From assembly GCA_016937575.1 (NCBI GenBank), contig JAFHKN010000004.1:52577-116576 (forward strand): 64,000 nucleotides of DNA. The letters run 5' to 3'. This DNA is from Roseomonas aeriglobus. Lineage in GTDB: Bacteria > Pseudomonadota > Alphaproteobacteria > Sphingomonadales > Sphingomonadaceae. A model generated the notes under the pieces. The model searched no databases, was not told where the DNA came from, and was given only the letters and a program-made list of their open reading frames with translations. Positions 25,708 through 35,482 of this stretch are shown piece after piece. Numbering within the stretch: the first letter of the stretch is position 1; the number at the start of each line of letters is the position of its first letter. Position numbers and translations under genes: made by a program.

Positions 25708-27022
25708 AGCGGGCAGCGCTCCGAATGGCGGTTCGACTGTCTATGGTATGCCGACCTATGAAAATAGGCGGGTTGCCATCGACGAGGTACATGCGCGCCC
25801 ATATCTCCTGATCGAGTCACCGCGCGCCCTGGTGCAGCTCGCCTTCATGAATGAAGGCAATCTGGCCAAGGATAAGGCGACGCTCGCGGAAATATCGAGC
25901 CGAATGGGCGCGTCGCTGCCCGATCAGAACTCCCCCCTTCATGGCCTGACCTGGGATCAGGGCAAATTGCATTGTGAGAAGCATACGGAGTTTTCGACCT
26001 ACCTGTGGAGCGCGCCTGTTGATCCCGACACCGGGGATCTGGCGGGCGAAGACCCGTTCAAGCACGGCTTCACCCCGCCTGGGCCGGTCATTTGCGGCAT
26101 CCGGTTGGACGTGGTGGCGTGGACGGAAGAGACCGCGACCTACATTGACCGCTTCGATCCGATCAGCCGCTGCCATTCGCTCGTCGAGGACGGCATGGCG
26201 GATATCGTTACCGATTTCCGTCAGGATGCAGATGGGCTGACCCGCATCCTCATCCTCGATCGCGGCCTGACGCCGATCCGGCTTGGCGCGCTGGCGCAGC
26301 GGCTCCTTGAAATCGAGACCTATCGGACGTTGGCCCTGCTCGGTATTCCCCTGACCCAATCGCTGGGTCCGCATCTACGCAATATAGAAAAGCGCCTCGC
26401 CGCGATCACGGATGAGATGCGCAAGTCGGCTCGGCGCAACAGCGAGGCGCTGCTTTCCAGATTGACGGATCTCTCGGCCGAGCTGGAGGCGGACACGGCG
26501 TCCAGCCTCTACCGCTTCGGCGCGAGCCGCGCTTATTACGAGATCGTCGAGGAACGGCTTGCCGCACTCGGCGAAACCTTCGTCCCCGGCTGCTATCGCT
26601 GGCGCAGCTTCCTGCATCGCAGGATCGCCCCCGCCATGCGGACCTGTCGCGTGATCGAGGAGCGGCAGGCCAATCTCTCGGACAAGCTGGCGCGCGCGAC
26701 CACCTTGCTGCGATCCTGGATCGATGTGCAGCTCGAACGCCAGAATAGCGACCTGCTCGCCTCGATGAACAACCGGGCGAAGCTGCAATTGCAGCTTCAG
26801 CAGACGGTGGAGGGCCTGTCTGTCGCCGCAATCTCCTATTATGTGATCGGCCTGCTCTCCTATTTCATCAAGGGCATACCGGGCATTCACGACGCAGTGG
26901 CGCCTGAGCTGGTGATCGCAGCTTTGGTTCCCCTTGTCCTCCTTGGTGTCTGGTGGACCGTTCGGCGGATCAGGCACGCACACAAGGACCATGGACAGCC
27001 GCCCGCGAAGGGGCAGATGTGA
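25679..27022 (+). CDS. DUF3422 membrane protein
   Basis: A 447-residue protein. ATG 25679 lies inside the end of ndh, with GGAGAAGG directly before it; ATG 25748 is a later option. The N-terminal part holds the DUF3422 signature VAIDEVHARPYLLIESP and LTRILILDRGLTP. A long helical middle follows, and two transmembrane helices lie near 385-402 and 412-432. The family has no known function. It is coupled to ndh, so it probably works at the membrane with the respiratory enzyme. Confidence 0.8.
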   Translation: MTRGESRLSEAGSAPNGGSTVYGMPTYENRRVAIDEVHARPYLLIESPRALVQLAFMNEGNLAKDKATLAEISSRMGASLPDQNSPLHGLTWDQGKLHCEKHTEFSTYLWSAPVDPDTGDLAGEDPFKHGFTPPGPVICGIRLDVVAWTEETATYIDRFDPISRCHSLVEDGMADIVTDFRQDADGLTRILILDRGLTPIRLGALAQRLLEIETYRTLALLGIPLTQSLGPHLRNIEKRLAAITDEMRKSARRNSEALLSRLTDLSAELEADTASSLYRFGASRAYYEIVEERLAALGETFVPGCYRWRSFLHRRIAPAMRTCRVIEERQANLSDKLARATTLLRSWIDVQLERQNSDLLASMNNRAKLQLQLQQTVEGLSVAAISYYVIGLLSYFIKGIPGIHDAVAPELVIAALVPLVLLGVWWTVRRIRHAHKDHGQPPAKGQM

Positions 27023-27086
27023 CCCGACAATCGTTTTTGGGCACGCTTGAGGCGTTCATGGCCTGGCCCTGGCAGGAGGATATCTG

Positions 27087-29063
27087 ATGTCGACTGGCAT
27101 ATTCATTTTGCACTCCGACTATACCCCGGCGGGCGATCAGCCCGAAGCGATCGCGCGGCTCATATCCGGCATCGAGGAGGGGGCGCACCATCAGACCCTC
27201 AAGGGCATCACGGGGTCGGGCAAGACGTTCACGATGGCCAACGTGATCCATCGCCTGAAGCGTCCCACGCTGATCCTGGCCCCCAACAAGACGCTAACGT
27301 CGCAGCTCTATGACGAAATGCGGCGATTTTTCCCTGAAAACGCCGTGGAGTATTTCGTCTCCTACTACGACTATTTCCAGCCAGAGGTGTATTTGCCGGG
27401 CCGCGATGAGTTCATTCCGAAAGATTCCTCGATCAACGAGCATCTGGAACGGTTGCGCCTTTCGACGACAAAATCCCTGATTGAGCGCCGCGATACGATC
27501 GTCGTTGCCTCGGTATCGTCGATCTATGGCATGGGCGATCCCGACAATTATCGCGCGCTCCAGGTTCCGCTGACCGAGGGCGCGCGGTTGGGACAGGAAG
27601 AGCTTCTTCGCGGCCTGGCGCGTCTGCAATATGATCGGGCCGAGCACAAGCTGAAGCGCGGCACCTATCGCGCTGATGGCGACGCTGTTGAGGTTTACCC
27701 GGCGGATTCGGAATATAAGGCCCTGCGGGTCGGATTGGCGAACGGCCTGATCGCGTCCCTCCAGTGGTTCGATGCGGCGACCGGAAGGCAGCTAGAGAGC
27801 ACCGATCACTATCTCGTATCGCCCAAGACCGTTCTGGCGGCGACCGCCGATCAGGCCCGCAAGGCCGCAACGGCGATCCTCGCAGAGATGGAGACGCAGG
27901 TCGAGCGGCTGACCAGCGAAAATCGCCTGACGGAAGCGGCGCGCCTCTATGATCGCATCACCAACGATGCCGAGATGTTGCGCGAGGTCGGATATTGCTC
28001 GGGCATGGAAAATTACGCCTGCTATCTGAGCGGCCGTGACCCAGCGCTCCCGCCCATAACCCTGCTCGACTATCTGCCCAAGGATGGGCTGCTGTTCGTC
28101 GACGAATCGCATGTGATGATCCCGCAGATCTCGGCGATGTTCCGGGGCGACCAGGCCCGCAAGGATACGCTGATCGATTATGGCTTCCGCCTGCCATCCT
28201 CGAAGGACAGCCACCCCTTGAGCTTCCACGAGTTCGAACAGGTCAAGCCGCAGACGATCTTCGTGTCCGCCACCCCCGGCGCCTATGAGGTAAGGGCCTC
28301 GCAAGGCAGGGTGGTCGAACAGATCGTTCGGCCGACCGGCCTGCTCGATCCGAAAGTGGAAATCCGCCCGTCCCAAGGCGCGCGGGATGATTTGCTACGC
28401 GAGATCGCGCAGCGCACGAAGCGCGATGAGCGCGTGCTGGTCACGACGCTGACCAAGGTCGCGACCGAGGAGCTGCACGCATTCCTCGAAAGCCAGGGCG
28501 TGCGCGCGCGCTACATGCACTCTGACGTCAAGGTCGAGGATCGGGTCGCGATCATCGAGGGCCTGCGCGCGGGCGAGTTCGACGTGCTGATCGGTATCAG
28601 CCTGCTACGCGAAGGGCTCGATATCCCCGAAGCGTCGCTGATCGCGATCTTCGATGCGGACCGCGCGGGCTTCCTGCGCTCGGCCCAGGCGCTGATCCAG
28701 ATGATCGGCCGCGTCGCGCGCAACGTGAACGGCACCGCAGTTCTCTACGCCGATACCGTGACGCCGGCGATGAGGGCCGCGATCGACGAGACCGAGAGTC
28801 GGCGACAGCGCCAGATCGCCTTCAACGAAGAGAACGATGTCACCCCGCTCTCGTCGGTTCGCGGCCTGGCGTCGGCGCAGCCCGACCGGGAAGAGCCGTC
28901 GGTCCATTCGGAGGCTTTCTGCGAAAATCTGTACGAGCTGTGCGACCGGATCACCGCGAAGGAACAGGCGCTGCTGACGGCAGTAGATAACGATGACGAG
29001 GATCGGGCGGAGACGATCCGGGGCGAGTTGGACGGCCTGTACCGTCAGTTCATCTATCTGTGA
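27087..29063 (+). CDS. uvrB: Excinuclease subunit UvrB (paralogue)
   Basis: A 658-residue UvrB helicase-like repair protein. Walker A is GITGSGKTFT (40-49), the DNA-gripping hairpin is VSYYDYFQPEVYLP, and later helicase motifs FVSATPG and QMIGRVARN are present. The C-terminal UvrB/UvrC interaction motif is preserved (about 620-658). UvrB verifies bulky lesions brought by UvrA and recruits UvrC, which is absent here. Sphingomonads normally carry chromosomal uvrB, so this is probably an extra copy serving the formaldehyde operon. Confidence 0.93.
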   Translation: MSTGIFILHSDYTPAGDQPEAIARLISGIEEGAHHQTLKGITGSGKTFTMANVIHRLKRPTLILAPNKTLTSQLYDEMRRFFPENAVEYFVSYYDYFQPEVYLPGRDEFIPKDSSINEHLERLRLSTTKSLIERRDTIVVASVSSIYGMGDPDNYRALQVPLTEGARLGQEELLRGLARLQYDRAEHKLKRGTYRADGDAVEVYPADSEYKALRVGLANGLIASLQWFDAATGRQLESTDHYLVSPKTVLAATADQARKAATAILAEMETQVERLTSENRLTEAARLYDRITNDAEMLREVGYCSGMENYACYLSGRDPALPPITLLDYLPKDGLLFVDESHVMIPQISAMFRGDQARKDTLIDYGFRLPSSKDSHPLSFHEFEQVKPQTIFVSATPGAYEVRASQGRVVEQIVRPTGLLDPKVEIRPSQGARDDLLREIAQRTKRDERVLVTTLTKVATEELHAFLESQGVRARYMHSDVKVEDRVAIIEGLRAGEFDVLIGISLLREGLDIPEASLIAIFDADRAGFLRSAQALIQMIGRVARNVNGTAVLYADTVTPAMRAAIDETESRRQRQIAFNEENDVTPLSSVRGLASAQPDREEPSVHSEAFCENLYELCDRITAKEQALLTAVDNDDEDRAETIRGELDGLYRQFIYL

Positions 29064-29085
29064 TGCGCCGAGTGAAAGTGACCGT

Positions 29086-31740
29086 ATGAGCAAGGATCAG
29101 GAGCCTCAAACCACCCCCGGCAAGGAACGCGCGCCGCGCTCCGGCTTCGTTCAGGTACGCGGCGCGCGGCAGAACAATCTCAAGAATGTCGACGTGGACG
29201 TGCCGCGCGACGCCTTCGTGGTGTTCACCGGCATATCCGGATCGGGCAAATCGAGCCTCGCTTTCGGCACCCTCTATGCCGAGGCACAGCGCCGCTATCT
29301 GGAATCGGTCGCGCCCTACGCCCGCCGCCTGATCGATCAGGCCGGTGTGCCGGAGGTTGACGCTATCGACGGGTTGCCTCCCGCAGTCGCGTTGCAGCAG
29401 CAGCGCGGCTCGGCCAATGCGCGGTCCTCGGTTGGGAGCGTGACGACGCTCTCCAGCCTGGTACGGATGCTCTACTCGCGCGTCGGCGAATATCCGCGCA
29501 ATCAGCCCATGCTCTATGCGGAGGACTTCTCGCCAAACACAGTCGCGGGCGCCTGCCCGACCTGCCACGGCATCGGGCGCGTCTATGACGCGACCGAAGA
29601 GACGATGGTGCCCGACGACACGCTGACGATCCGGGAACGCGCCATCGCCGCATGGCCGCCCGCGTGGCACGGCCAGAACCTGCGCGATATCCTCGTCTCG
29701 CTCGGCTATGATGTCGACACCCCATGGCGGGATCTTCCGAAGAAGGATCGCGACTGGATACTCTTCACCGACGAGACGCCGACGGTGCCGGTCTATGCGG
29801 GTCTGACGCCCGAGCAGACGCGCGTCGCCCTCAAGCGCCGCATGGAGCCGAGCTATCAGGGCACCTTCACCGGCGCCCGTCGCTATGTGCTGGAGACGTT
29901 CGCCAACACCAAAAGCGCGCTGATGAAGAAGCGCGTCTCGCAATATATCATAGGCCGCGATTGCCCGACCTGCGACGGCAAGCGGCTGAAGCGCGAGGCT
30001 CTGTCGGTGAAGTTCGCGGGCCTCGACATCGCCGAGTTTGGCGACCTGACGGTGCTGAAGCTCCGGGACTTGCTCACGCCTGTCGCGCATGGCGAGTATG
30101 GGGGCGCCGCGGCGGCCCCGAAGGGCCATGTTCTTGGCAAGGCGGCCCGCGATGCGGCAGTTGAACGCAGGGTCGCGGCGGGAGGCTCGGCGCACAAGGC
30201 AGCGCCCGACGTGCGCCGCACGCCCAACCTCTCCGATGAGAAGCGGGTCGCCGCGCAGCGTCTCGCATCCGAGCTGCTCGAACGGCTCGGCCCGCTGATC
30301 GATCTTGGCCTTGGCTACATCTCGCTCGACCGAAGCACGCCGACGCTTTCCTCCGGCGAGCTGCAACGCCTGCGCCTTGCCACTCAATTGTCCTCGCAGC
30401 TTTTCGGCGTGGTCTATGTGCTGGACGAGCCCTCGGCGGGGCTGCACCCGGCAGACGGCGAAGCTTTGCTCACCATCCTTGAGCGGCTGAAAGCGGCGGG
30501 CAACTCGCTGTTCGTCGTCGAGCATGATCTTGACGTGATCCGCCATGCCGAATGGCTGGTCGATGTAGGGCCAGGAGCAGGCGAAAAGGGCGGTGAAGTG
30601 CTCTACAGCGGGCCGATCGCGGGACTGGCCGACGTCGAGGCGTCGATCACGCGCCGCTATCTGTTCGCAGAGCCCGTCGCCCATGACCGGACCCCGCGCG
30701 AAGCAAAGGCTTGGCTCCGTCTAGAGGGGGTGACGCGCAACAACCTGCGCGGCCTCGACGTCGAGCTTCCGATCGGTTGCTTCACCGCTGTCACCGGGGT
30801 TTCGGGATCGGGCAAGTCCAGTCTGGTCAGCCAGGCGCTGCCGGAGCTTGTCGCGGAACAGCTCGGCGGCTCGCCGGCTGCCGAGGAAGAGGATGCCGAT
30901 CCGCTGCTTGATGTTGCGCAGGAAGAGACCGAAGGCCGCATCGTTGCGGGCATGGAGCATGTGCGCAGACTGGTGCGGGTCGATCAGAAGCCGATCGGCC
31001 GCACCCCACGCTCGAACCTCTCCACCTACAGCGGCCTGTTCGATCATGTGCGCAAGATCTTTGCCGGCACTCCGTTGGCCAAGAAGCGCCGTTACAGCCC
31101 CGGCCGCTTCTCGTTCAACGTCGCCGAAGGCCGCTGCCCGGTATGTGAGGGCGAGGGGTTCGTGATGGTGGAGCTGCTGTTCCTGCCAAGCGTCTATGCG
31201 CCGTGCTCGACCTGCCACGGCAGCCGCTACAACCCGCAAACGCTCGAAGTCGAATGGAACGGCCGCAACATCGCCCAGGTGCTGGAGCTGACGGTGGACG
31301 AGGCGTGCGACTTCTTCGCGGGTGAGGCGTCCGTCATGCGCTCGCTGGATGTGCTGCGGGAGATCGGCCTTGGATATCTGAGGCTCGGGCAGCCGGCGAC
31401 GGAACTGTCGGGCGGCGAGGCGCAGCGCATCAAGCTTGCGACCGAGCTGCAACGCGCCCAGCGCGGCAACACCATCTACATCCTCGACGAGCCTACTTCG
31501 GGGCTTCACCCGTCCGACGCGGACCGGCTGATGCGGCACCTGCAGGGCCTTGTCGACGTGGGCAATACGGTTGTTGTCGTCGAGCATGACATGCGCGCCA
31601 TCGCACAGGTGGATTGGGTCATCGATCTCGGACCGGGAGCCGGGGAGGAAGGTGGCCTAATCATCGCCAGCGGCGTCCCTAGCGACGTTGCAGAGGCGGA
31701 AGGCAGTCTGACCGCGCCCTATCTCAAGGCGGCGCTTTAG
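29086..31740 (+). CDS. uvrA: UvrA-like excinuclease ATPase (UvrA2 type)
   Basis: An 884-residue double ABC ATPase. ATG 29086 is chosen 22 bases after uvrB; the open frame to 28993 repeats uvrB codons. The first Walker A is GISGSGKSS and the second GVSGSGKSS; the signatures are [14 protein letters not shown] and [14 protein letters not shown]. Zinc modules [17 protein letters not shown], and CPVCEGEG with CSTCHGSR are intact. It is shorter than housekeeping UvrA, carries an Ala/Gly-rich insert near residues 340-380, and fits the UvrA2/class II group. It is paired with uvrB, which is rare for UvrA2 genes. Confidence 0.88.
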   Translation: MSKDQEPQTTPGKERAPRSGFVQVRGARQNNLKNVDVDVPRDAFVVFTGISGSGKSSLAFGTLYAEAQRRYLESVAPYARRLIDQAGVPEVDAIDGLPPAVALQQQRGSANARSSVGSVTTLSSLVRMLYSRVGEYPRNQPMLYAEDFSPNTVAGACPTCHGIGRVYDATEETMVPDDTLTIRERAIAAWPPAWHGQNLRDILVSLGYDVDTPWRDLPKKDRDWILFTDETPTVPVYAGLTPEQTRVALKRRMEPSYQGTFTGARRYVLETFANTKSALMKKRVSQYIIGRDCPTCDGKRLKREALSVKFAGLDIAEFGDLTVLKLRDLLTPVAHGEYGGAAAAPKGHVLGKAARDAAVERRVAAGGSAHKAAPDVRRTPNLSDEKRVAAQRLASELLERLGPLIDLGLGYISLDRSTPTLSSGELQRLRLATQLSSQLFGVVYVLDEPSAGLHPADGEALLTILERLKAAGNSLFVVEHDLDVIRHAEWLVDVGPGAGEKGGEVLYSGPIAGLADVEASITRRYLFAEPVAHDRTPREAKAWLRLEGVTRNNLRGLDVELPIGCFTAVTGVSGSGKSSLVSQALPELVAEQLGGSPAAEEEDADPLLDVAQEETEGRIVAGMEHVRRLVRVDQKPIGRTPRSNLSTYSGLFDHVRKIFAGTPLAKKRRYSPGRFSFNVAEGRCPVCEGEGFVMVELLFLPSVYAPCSTCHGSRYNPQTLEVEWNGRNIAQVLELTVDEACDFFAGEASVMRSLDVLREIGLGYLRLGQPATELSGGEAQRIKLATELQRAQRGNTIYILDEPTSGLHPSDADRLMRHLQGLVDVGNTVVVVEHDMRAIAQVDWVIDLGPGAGEEGGLIIASGVPSDVAEAEGSLTAPYLKAAL

Positions 31741-31796
31741 CCGCCTCTTGGGTGTGTGCCATAACGATGGGCCGGGTCCGGCCATAGGAGACGAGC

Positions 31797-32894
31797 TTGC
31801 CTTCCACTGTCGCTCAGGATGTTACCGCACGTTCCCAGGCCGTCGATGCCCGGCTCACTCGTGCAGCCATCTTCCTCGTGGTGTCGATGGGCGCGGGTGC
31901 AAAGCCCGAGATGGCGGTGCGAAATCTCTGCGCAATCCTTTCCTCGCTGGTGCGTGGCGTCGGCTTTAGGGCAGCGGATGGAGGGCTTTCCTGCATCATG
32001 GGGATCGGCTCCGATGCCTGGGACCGACTGTTCGGGGCACCGCGGCCGAAGGAGCTGCATCCGTTCCGGGAAATTCATGGCGTCCATCATGCGCCTTCGA
32101 CACCCGGCGACCTGCTGTTCCACATTCGCGCCGCACGGCAGGACCTGTGCTTCGAGATGGCCGCGCAGATCGTGAAGCGCCTCGCCGGCGTCGCCTCGGT
32201 CACGGACGAGGTGCATGGCTTCCGCTACTTCGATGATCGCGACTTACTGGGCTTCGTCGATGGGACGGAAAACCCCGTCGAGCAGGGGGCGAGAGATGCC
32301 ACGGTGATCGGGGCGGCGGACGATCCGGTCTTCGCTGGCGGCAGCTATGTGATCGTCCAGAAATACCTCCATGACCTCGACAAGTGGAACGCGATTCCCG
32401 TCGAGCAACAGGAGAAGATCGTCGGGCGCGAGAAACTGTCGGACATCGAGCTGGACGAGGCAGCGAAGCCGAGCTTCGCGCACAACGTCCTCACCAACAT
32501 CGAGGAGGACGGCGAGCAACTCCAGATCCTGCGCGACAACATGCCGTTCGGCGATGTCGGCAAGGGGGAGTTCGGCACCTATTTCATCGGTTACGCCCGC
32601 TCACCCACGCGGATCGAGCGGATGCTCGACAATATGTTCATCGGCCTGCCGCCCGGCAACTACGATCGCCTGCTCGATGTCAGCCGGGCCGTGACCGGCT
32701 CGCTCTATTTCGTGCCGTCGGCCGACTTTCTGGACGCCGTGACGCCGGGGCCGCCAGCGGCCGATGACGACGATAGCAATGGCGATGAAGCGGTGGCTGC
32801 GCCGGCACCCACGGCTCCGACCCCGGAGGCTCCAACGGCATTGGACGGATCGCTCCGCATTGGATCACTCAAAGACGAGGCCGGACATGAATAA
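31797..32894 (+). CDS. Dye-decolorizing (DyP) peroxidase, encapsulin cargo
   Basis: A 365-residue haem peroxidase. TTG 31797 follows AGGAG at about 31786-31790. The DyP signature GFVDGTENP holds the distal Asp; the proximal haem ligand is probably His in SFAHNVLTN, and EFGTYFIGYARSP is also typical. After the enzyme domain comes an acidic/Pro/Ala linker and the tail DGSLRIGSLKDE, the type of peptide that docks DyP inside encapsulin shells. It overlaps the encapsulin start by eight bases. Confidence 0.93.
   Translation: MPSTVAQDVTARSQAVDARLTRAAIFLVVSMGAGAKPEMAVRNLCAILSSLVRGVGFRAADGGLSCIMGIGSDAWDRLFGAPRPKELHPFREIHGVHHAPSTPGDLLFHIRAARQDLCFEMAAQIVKRLAGVASVTDEVHGFRYFDDRDLLGFVDGTENPVEQGARDATVIGAADDPVFAGGSYVIVQKYLHDLDKWNAIPVEQQEKIVGREKLSDIELDEAAKPSFAHNVLTNIEEDGEQLQILRDNMPFGDVGKGEFGTYFIGYARSPTRIERMLDNMFIGLPPGNYDRLLDVSRAVTGSLYFVPSADFLDAVTPGPPAADDDDSNGDEAVAAPAPTAPTPEAPTALDGSLRIGSLKDEAGHE
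32844..32873 (+). other. Encapsulin cargo-loading peptide (coding)
   Basis: Codons for DGSLRIGSLK, residues 350-359 of the DyP peroxidase. It matches the known loading-peptide pattern SLxIGSLK of DyP cargo. The linker before it (about 318-349) is rich in Asp, Ala, Pro and Thr, as expected for a flexible tether. Confidence 0.8.
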
Positions 32895-33715
32895 CCTCCA
32901 TCGCGAACTCGCCCCGATCTCAGACGCCGCCTGGGCACAGATCGAACAAGAGGCGACCCGAACCCTCAAGCGCTATCTGGCCGCGCGCCGCGTCGTGGAC
33001 GTGCCGGACCCGAAGGGGGCTACGCTCGCGGCCGTGGGCACGGGCCACACCAAGCCGATCGATGCGCCGAGCGATGGCGTCCAGGCCGTGCGGCGTGCGG
33101 CGTGCGGCCAATGCCGTAGTCGAACTGCGCGTGCCCTTCACGCTGACCCGCGCTGCGATCGACGATGTGGAGCGTGGCTCCGAAGATTCCGACTGGCAGC
33201 CGCTCAAGGAAGCTGCCCGCACGATCGCCTTTGCCGAAAATCGTGCGATCTTTGATGGCTATGCCGCTGCCGATATCGGCGGCATCCGTCCCGGCGCGAG
33301 CAACGAGCCGGTGCCGCTGCCCACGGCCGTCGCCGGATATCCCGCCATCGTCGCCCAAGCCGTCGACCGGTTGCGCCTTGCCGGGGTCGAGGGGCCTTAT
33401 CGACTGGTGCTGGGCGATGATCCGTTCACCGCGATCAGCGGCGGCAGCGAGGAGGGCTATCCGGTGCTCCAGCACATCAATCGTCTGGTGGATGGCGATA
33501 TCATCTGGGCGCCGGGCATCACGGGCGGCGTCGTCCTGACAACACGGGGCGGCGATTTCGAACTCGATCTCGGACAGGACTTGTCGATTGGCTATCTCAG
33601 CCACACCGCCGAGGTGGTTGAGCTGTACCTGCAAGAGAGCTTCACCTTCCGGCTGCTGACGAGCGAGGCGGCTGTTTCGCTCCCGACAGCGGAAGCGTCG
33701 GCGCAGCCGGCGTGA
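32887..33715 (+). pseudogene. Encapsulin shell gene, frameshifted by a 7-bp repeat
   Basis: ATG 32887 begins a typical family 1 encapsulin (MNNLHRELAPISDAAWAQIE; SAVGTGH-like AAVGTGHTKPI). After DGVQAVRRAA the frame is lost at three tandem copies of GTGCGGC (33088-33108); the remainder continues in another frame (VVELRVPFTLTRAAIDDVERG; SIGYLSHTAEVVELYLQESFTF) to the TGA at 33713-33715. As written, translation stops at 33255 after 122 residues. With two repeat copies the gene would be 822 bases, 273 residues, the normal encapsulin length. It is therefore a null or switchable allele. The neighbour DyP is its cargo. Confidence 0.85.
33088..33108. repeat. GTGCGGC x3 tandem repeat inside encapsulin
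   Basis: Three perfect copies of a 7-base unit. The unit length is not a multiple of three, so each gain or loss shifts the frame. Two copies restore the encapsulin reading frame exactly. Confidence 0.9.
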
Positions 33716-33767
33716 AGGCGTTGCCGGTTGCGCCGCCCCCACGCGGGCCGCAGCGAGGGGTGGGACG

Positions 33768-34349
33768 ATGATAAGTCTCGTCGGTTGGCTCGCCACGATC
33801 GCGACGATGATCGCGGCGATGATGACGGCTTCCAACCTGGGCGCGCGCGTGACGGGCTGGGGCTTCGTGGTGTTCAGCATCAGCTCGGTTTGCTGGACCA
33901 CATTGGGCTACGCCACAGGACAGACAGCCTTGGTTGCCACCAATGGATTCCTGATGCTGACGAACCTCGTCGGTATCTGGCGATGGTTGGGGCAGCAGAC
34001 CAAATATGAGGATGGCGGCCGATCGGCCGAAACAGCCAGCCAAAGATCCGATACGCCGAACCTGTTCACCGCGACCGGCCTGATCGGCATGGCGGTTGAT
34101 GACAAGAGCGGGATGAATCTGGGCCGGGTTGTCGAGGCCCTGATCGAATGTTCGACCGGCAGGATAAACTATGTGGTGATCTCGGACGAGCGATATGCCG
34201 GTCTTGAAGAGACATTGCGAGCGGTGCCGCTCGAATCCCTCAGGATCGGCTACACGCGCATGACGCTGTTGCTGGACGGCCCGAGCTTCCTGTCACAGCC
34301 CGGCCTCAAAAGTCGTGACTGGCCCGCCTTCGCTCCGATCAATCCCTAG
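33768..34349 (+). CDS. Membrane protein with PRC-barrel domain
   Basis: A 193-residue protein. The N-terminal about 75 residues form three hydrophobic helices (LVGWLATIATMIAAMMTASN; WGFVVFSISSVCWTTLGYA; ALVATNGFLMLTNLVGIW), as in small transporter-like or PnuC-like fragments. Residues 95-180 form a PRC-barrel (IGMAVDDKSGMNLGRVVEAL; RINYVVISD; PLESLRIG). PRC-barrel proteins often appear in alphaproteobacterial stress regulons. It follows the encapsulin gene after 52 bases. Confidence 0.72.
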   Translation: MISLVGWLATIATMIAAMMTASNLGARVTGWGFVVFSISSVCWTTLGYATGQTALVATNGFLMLTNLVGIWRWLGQQTKYEDGGRSAETASQRSDTPNLFTATGLIGMAVDDKSGMNLGRVVEALIECSTGRINYVVISDERYAGLEETLRAVPLESLRIGYTRMTLLLDGPSFLSQPGLKSRDWPAFAPINP

Positions 34350-34360
34350 CAAGCGATCGC

Positions 34361-34657
34361 TCAAACCAATTGGAGCGCGCGATCATGATCTTGACCGGGG
34401 CCAAGAAAGCGCAGGATCAGGATACGGTGGGCTTCTGGCCGGTAGAGGATGCCATAGCGGCGATAGGAACGGCGACGGATACCGTAGCGCTCATAGCGAG
34501 GCACCAGAGGATAGCCCTGGGGCAGATCGGCAAGGCGACGGGCCGCCTCACGCAATTCCTCGACAAAGCTGATGGCTCTCGCGGGATTGTCCTTTTCGAT
34601 ATGTTCGGCGATGTGATCGAGGTCGGCCAGCGCATCCGGCGTCAGGATGACTTTCAT
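34361..34657 (-). CDS. parE: ParE/RelE-family toxin
   Basis: A 98-residue toxin of the ParE type. It opens with MKVILTPDALADLDHIAEHI and shows YGIRRRSYRRYGILYRPEAHRILILRFL, the beta-sheet core of the fold. ParE toxins poison DNA gyrase; RelE members cut mRNA, and the two are not separable with certainty here. Its start overlaps the antitoxin stop by ATGA, the usual antitoxin-first order. Confidence 0.85.
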   Translation of the reverse strand: MKVILTPDALADLDHIAEHIEKDNPARAISFVEELREAARRLADLPQGYPLVPRYERYGIRRRSYRRYGILYRPEAHRILILRFLGPGQDHDRALQLV

Positions 34658-34932
34658 TGCGGCTGAGCGCTTGCCCGTGTCCGAATCCTGTCGATGATAG
34701 CATCGCAGGCGTCGTCGAGGTCGTGGGTGCGCCCCGCCTCCGCATCGGCAAGGCCGCGTTCGATCGAGGCGTCAAGATCATGCAGCCACCGTTCGACATC
34801 CTGCGTCTCACCCTGATCGCGCCGAATGAGATCGCGAACATAATCACTCACGCTGGCATAATGCCCGCTGTCGATGCGGCGCTGGACGTAATCCCGCATG
34901 GGGTCTGGAAGGGAGACGTTCATCGAAGCCAT
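34654..34932 (-). CDS. parD: ParD/CC2985-family antitoxin
   Basis: A 92-residue antitoxin. The N-terminal ribbon-helix-helix is MNVSLPDPMRDYVQRRI followed by SVSDYVRDLIRR, which binds the operon promoter; the acidic C-terminal half wraps the toxin. It is translationally coupled to parE. The module would stabilise the plasmid or island. Confidence 0.85.
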   Translation of the reverse strand: MASMNVSLPDPMRDYVQRRIDSGHYASVSDYVRDLIRRDQGETQDVERWLHDLDASIERGLADAEAGRTHDLDDACDAIIDRIRTRASAQPQ

Positions 34933-35048
34933 AAATCACCTCACTACCATTATGGCAAAAACTGCCATTGGTTTCAAGGCGCCTGCCTCTCTTGTGCAGC
35001 CGTTCCCCCTTCGGGTCATCCCACCGGCGAGGGCAAGATCACATAACG

Positions 35049-35418
35049 CTAAGCGACCTTTGCCTCGCCCACCATAACAATATGTTGGAAAAGCTTGCTG
35101 GTGCGTTCCCCGGCAGGGGCGGCCATGGCGGCGGCGATCGCGGCTTGGTTCAAGCGGTGGTGGGTCGGGGCCGTGCCGCCGCCTCCGGATTGCGGCCCAG
35201 GACCATGAGCAGGCGGGGCCGAGCCAGGGGCGCCATTATCATCCGCCTCGGCCGCGGCGATCACCCGCAGGCTGTTTATCGGTGCGGTGGGGTCGGGTCG
35301 AATGTTCGGCATTTGCGGTGCGGGGATCTTGGTCAGTGCGACCATGGCCTTCTCCGTATAATAGCGGATTTTCTTGCCATAGACGGGCGGGATGCCGAGG
35401 CGCAGGACGATCATGTCC
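35049..35418 (-). pseudogene. TraG/VirD4 C-terminal remnant
   Basis: The frame KDMIVLRLGIPPVYGKKIRYYTEK is characteristic of the end of VirD4/TraG coupling ATPases, followed by a Pro/Gly-rich tail ending near 35049. The first codons of the open frame (to 35468) are contributed by the left end of the IS3-type element, so everything upstream of the tail has been lost. It is a second coupling-protein lineage, distinct from traD at the window start, and it cannot function. Confidence 0.65.
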
Positions 35419-35482
35419 TTGAGCTGCCCCCTTCTGAGTGGTCCATCGACTATGACAGTCTGGACCAAGGAAGGGACGACGA

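Noticed and set aside
29050..30684. 544-codon minus-strand open frame across uvrA
   Set aside because: Antisense shadow of uvrA; Arg/Gly/Asp-rich composition without domains.
33088..33108. Short tandem repeat as a CRISPR or iteron array
   Set aside because: Only three 7-base units inside a coding gene with no spacers; the frame logic explains it better.
35049..35468. Complete 139-residue gene on the minus strand
   Set aside because: Its first codons come from the IS3 end and the rest is only the tail of a TraG/VirD4 protein.
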